Below are positions 13,498 through 15,202 of a stretch of DNA of 15,202 nt, piece by piece. Positions within the stretch are counted from its first letter, which is position 1; each line of letters opens with the position of its first letter. Below the pieces are notes generated by a model. The model did not search any database, was not told the DNA's origin, and saw only the letters and a list, made by a program, of their open reading frames with translations. Location of the stretch: NCBI GenBank assembly GCA_964485585.1, contig CAZAJT010000024.1, positions 1-15,202 on the forward strand, written 5' to 3'. Origin of the DNA: CAZAJT01 sp964485585 (lineage in GTDB: Bacteria; Patescibacteriota; Microgenomatia; UBA1406; GWC2-37-13). The position numbers and the translations under genes were made by a program.

Positions 13498-14880
13498 TCA
13501 TAATGGTGGTGATGGCAACTGGCCACGAACTTTTTCAAATTGGTAACCGACATTCAGTAACTCTGCTTCTGAAAAATGTTTTCCTATAAGTTGAATTCCT
13601 ACTGGCAGATTGTCTGAAGTGAATCCACAGGGAACAGCAAGCGATGGAATCCCCGCAAGATTAACAGGTACTGCAAAAATGTCGGATAAATACATTTGCA
13701 GTGGATTTTCTACCTTTTCTCCGATCTTAAACGGTGGAGTTGGTGAAGTTGGCGCTAAAATTACATCAACGTGTTCAAACGCAGTTTCAAAATCCTGTTT
13801 AATCAGGGTGCGCACTTTTGTTGCTCTTTTATAGTAAGCATCATAATATCCTGCTGAAAGGGTAAATGTACCCAGTATGATCCTTCGCTTTGCCTCTGCG
13901 CCGAAAGCACTGCGATCATTCCCATACCGAATGCCATCGTATCGGCCGAGATTTGAGCTCGTTTCACTGGGAGCAATCAAATAATAGGTGGCAATTGCAT
14001 ATTTTGTCATGGGGAGGGAAATAGAAACAATCTCACATCCCAGTTCTTTAAACATATCGACTGCCTTATCGAGCTGCAAAGCTACTTCTTGAGAAGTACC
14101 CTCTGAAGAATATTCCTTTGGTATGCCGATTTTCTTTCCTTTTATACTATCTTGCAATGTTTTTGAGTAATGCTCTGTTTTTCTTTGATTCGTTGTTGCA
14201 TCGAGCCCATCATATCCGGCTACTACTTGCAAAACAAAAGCGCAGTCTTCAACAGAACGGGTGATCGGACCAACGGTATCAAGAGAAGACGCATAGGCGA
14301 TACATCCGTAGCGCGATATGAGTCCATATGTTGGCTTCAACCCAACGACTGAGCAGAATGATGAAGGCATTCGTATTGATCCGCCGGTATCTTCACCTAT
14401 GTCAAACATACTGAAACCCGCTGCGACTGCTGCGGCAGATCCGCCGCTTGATCCGCCGGCCACATAGTCCTGATTCCAGGGATTTTTTGTCACGCCGAAG
14501 TCAGAATTCTCTGTTGAGGATCCATGACCCCATGCATCACAGTTTGATTTCCCCATTAACATTGCTCCACTAGTAAGTAACCGTTCATAGACTGTAGCAT
14601 TAAAAGAAGGAGTGTGTTTGTTTAACACTTTTGAACCTGCGGTGGTACGAATTCCTTTCGTCGAATAGGTATCCTTCATTGAAAACGGGATTCCATAGAA
14701 CAACTGATCTTTTTTGTCATCGTTTAACAACATTTCTTCCTGCACGGTAAGATAGACATTTAATTTTTTATTGAGATCGACGATTCTTTTCTGGAAAAAA
14801 GACCAGATTTCCCTCGGAGAAATTTCATTCTCTTTTACTTTGTCTGCCAGTTGAGCAAGAGAGATTTTGAGTAGATCCAT
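13498..14880 (-). CDS. gatA: Asp-tRNA(Asn)/Glu-tRNA(Gln) amidotransferase subunit A
   Basis: GatA is the amidase-signature glutaminase that releases ammonia from glutamine for the GatB site. The 460-residue protein contains the full catalytic triad: Lys69 in PFSMKDTYSTKG, cis-Ser144 in GGSSGGSAAAVAAG and nucleophile Ser168 in DTGGSIRMPSSF. The spacings of 75 and 24 residues equal those of the S. aureus enzyme. The C-terminal part includes VILAPTSPTPPF and VNLAGIPSLAVPCGF, which are typical of GatA. It is somewhat shorter than the usual 480-490 residues. The start codon directly follows the gatC stop (TAGATG), so the two are probably translated together. No Shine-Dalgarno is visible. Confidence 0.98.
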   Translation of the reverse strand: MDLLKISLAQLADKVKENEISPREIWSFFQKRIVDLNKKLNVYLTVQEEMLLNDDKKDQLFYGIPFSMKDTYSTKGIRTTAGSKVLNKHTPSFNATVYERLLTSGAMLMGKSNCDAWGHGSSTENSDFGVTKNPWNQDYVAGGSSGGSAAAVAAGFSMFDIGEDTGGSIRMPSSFCSVVGLKPTYGLISRYGCIAYASSLDTVGPITRSVEDCAFVLQVVAGYDGLDATTNQRKTEHYSKTLQDSIKGKKIGIPKEYSSEGTSQEVALQLDKAVDMFKELGCEIVSISLPMTKYAIATYYLIAPSETSSNLGRYDGIRYGNDRSAFGAEAKRRIILGTFTLSAGYYDAYYKRATKVRTLIKQDFETAFEHVDVILAPTSPTPPFKIGEKVENPLQMYLSDIFAVPVNLAGIPSLAVPCGFTSDNLPVGIQLIGKHFSEAELLNVGYQFEKVRGQLPSPPL

Positions 14881-15180
14881 CTAAAGAACTTTCGCAACTT
14901 TAAAATATTTTTTTCCGTCAATTGTTTCGCTTTTCAAGTTATCAAGATTGTCTAATGTTCTCGTTGTGTCAACGATATCTTCTGCGGAGATATTTTTAGT
15001 CCCGGAAGAATGAGAAGTTGCGGTAATTTTTTCGGTATCAACCTGATTGAGCTGCTCAATGTAACCAAGAATCTCACTAAGCTGTTTTCCATATACTGAA
15101 ACTTCTTCGTCAGTCAGAGTGATGTTTGCCAATTTTGCCAAATGAAGTATTTCTTCTCTGGTAAGCTCCTTTTTCACCAT
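14881..15180 (-). CDS. gatC: Asp-tRNA(Asn)/Glu-tRNA(Gln) amidotransferase subunit C
   Basis: GatC is the small chaperone-like subunit that wraps around the GatA-GatB interface. The 99-residue product has the family start LTREEILHLAKLANITLTDE, the helix LSEILGYIEQLNQVDTE, and the C-terminal YFKVAKVL, where family members commonly end F-x-V-P-x-V-hydrophobic. Here Ala replaces the usual Pro. It is the first gene of the gatCAB unit and abuts gatA with no spacer. A TATAAT box lies six bases before the ATG, and no Shine-Dalgarno is present. The start at 15180 is supported by this box and by the family N-terminus. Confidence 0.95.
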   Translation of the reverse strand: MVKKELTREEILHLAKLANITLTDEEVSVYGKQLSEILGYIEQLNQVDTEKITATSHSSGTKNISAEDIVDTTRTLDNLDNLKSETIDGKKYFKVAKVL

Positions 15181-15186
15181 GCAGTT

Positions 15187-15192
15187 ATTATA
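15187..15192 (-). promoter_or_regulatory. Perfect -10 box for gatCAB, leaderless geometry
   Basis: On the minus strand TATAAT is followed by six bases (AACTGC) and the gatC ATG. A normal start site about seven bases downstream would be the A of the ATG, so a leaderless mRNA is predicted. The -35 region lies outside the window. Confidence 0.55.
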
Positions 15193-15202
15193 GCTTATTT
15201 TT

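Overview
This window carries bacterial housekeeping genes, all read from the minus strand. In transcription order (right to left) they are gatC-gatA-gatB (the tRNA-dependent amidotransferase), dnaE (replicative DNA polymerase III alpha), a full F-type ATP synthase operon atpZ/I-B-E-F-H-A-G-D-C, and the first 578 codons of topA (DNA topoisomerase I), which runs off the left edge. I see no rRNA, tRNA, CRISPR array, transposase, phage gene or defence gene. TGA is used as a stop (gatA, gatB), so UGA is not recoded. The AT-leaning sequence, compact genes, indirect tRNA amidation, scarce Shine-Dalgarno sites and a short delta subunit suggest an uncultured, streamlined bacterium, possibly Patescibacteria/CPR. 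That is a low-confidence inference.

Layout: 15180-12016 gatCAB (gatC and gatA abut; a 30-base gap precedes gatB); 11917-8696 dnaE; 8652-2039 the ATP synthase operon; 1736-1 topA. The GatCAB enzyme converts misacylated Glu-tRNA(Gln) and Asp-tRNA(Asn) to the correct aminoacyl-tRNAs. DnaE copies the chromosome, and its complete PHP metal site suggests built-in proofreading. The atp genes encode a proton-coupled F1Fo enzyme. TopA relaxes negative supercoils.

The unusual part is the repeat content, which occupies almost every sizeable gap and also enters coding sequence. (1) A 149-bp MITE-like palindromic element occurs twice in inverted orientation, at about 1851-2003 and 7497-7649, differing at 4 positions. 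Each copy is bracketed by CTAG and sits inside a short tandem array. Removing the element plus one CTAG restores the array period exactly at both sites (7-bp at one, 9-bp at the other). (2) Degenerate 7-bp and 9-bp tandem arrays fill gaps around topA/atpC, atpD/atpG and atpB/atpE. (3) A 63-bp palindromic element is inserted in frame in gatB and adds 21 codons. (4) A perfect 7-bp tandem repeat lies inside gatB. (5) A multi-hairpin palindromic repeat fills the gatB-dnaE gap and supplies the gatB stop codon. The palindromic elements share TGTCATT-type termini.

I did not find a new multi-gene system. The notable signal is an active-looking community of small non-coding mobile repeats in a core-gene region.
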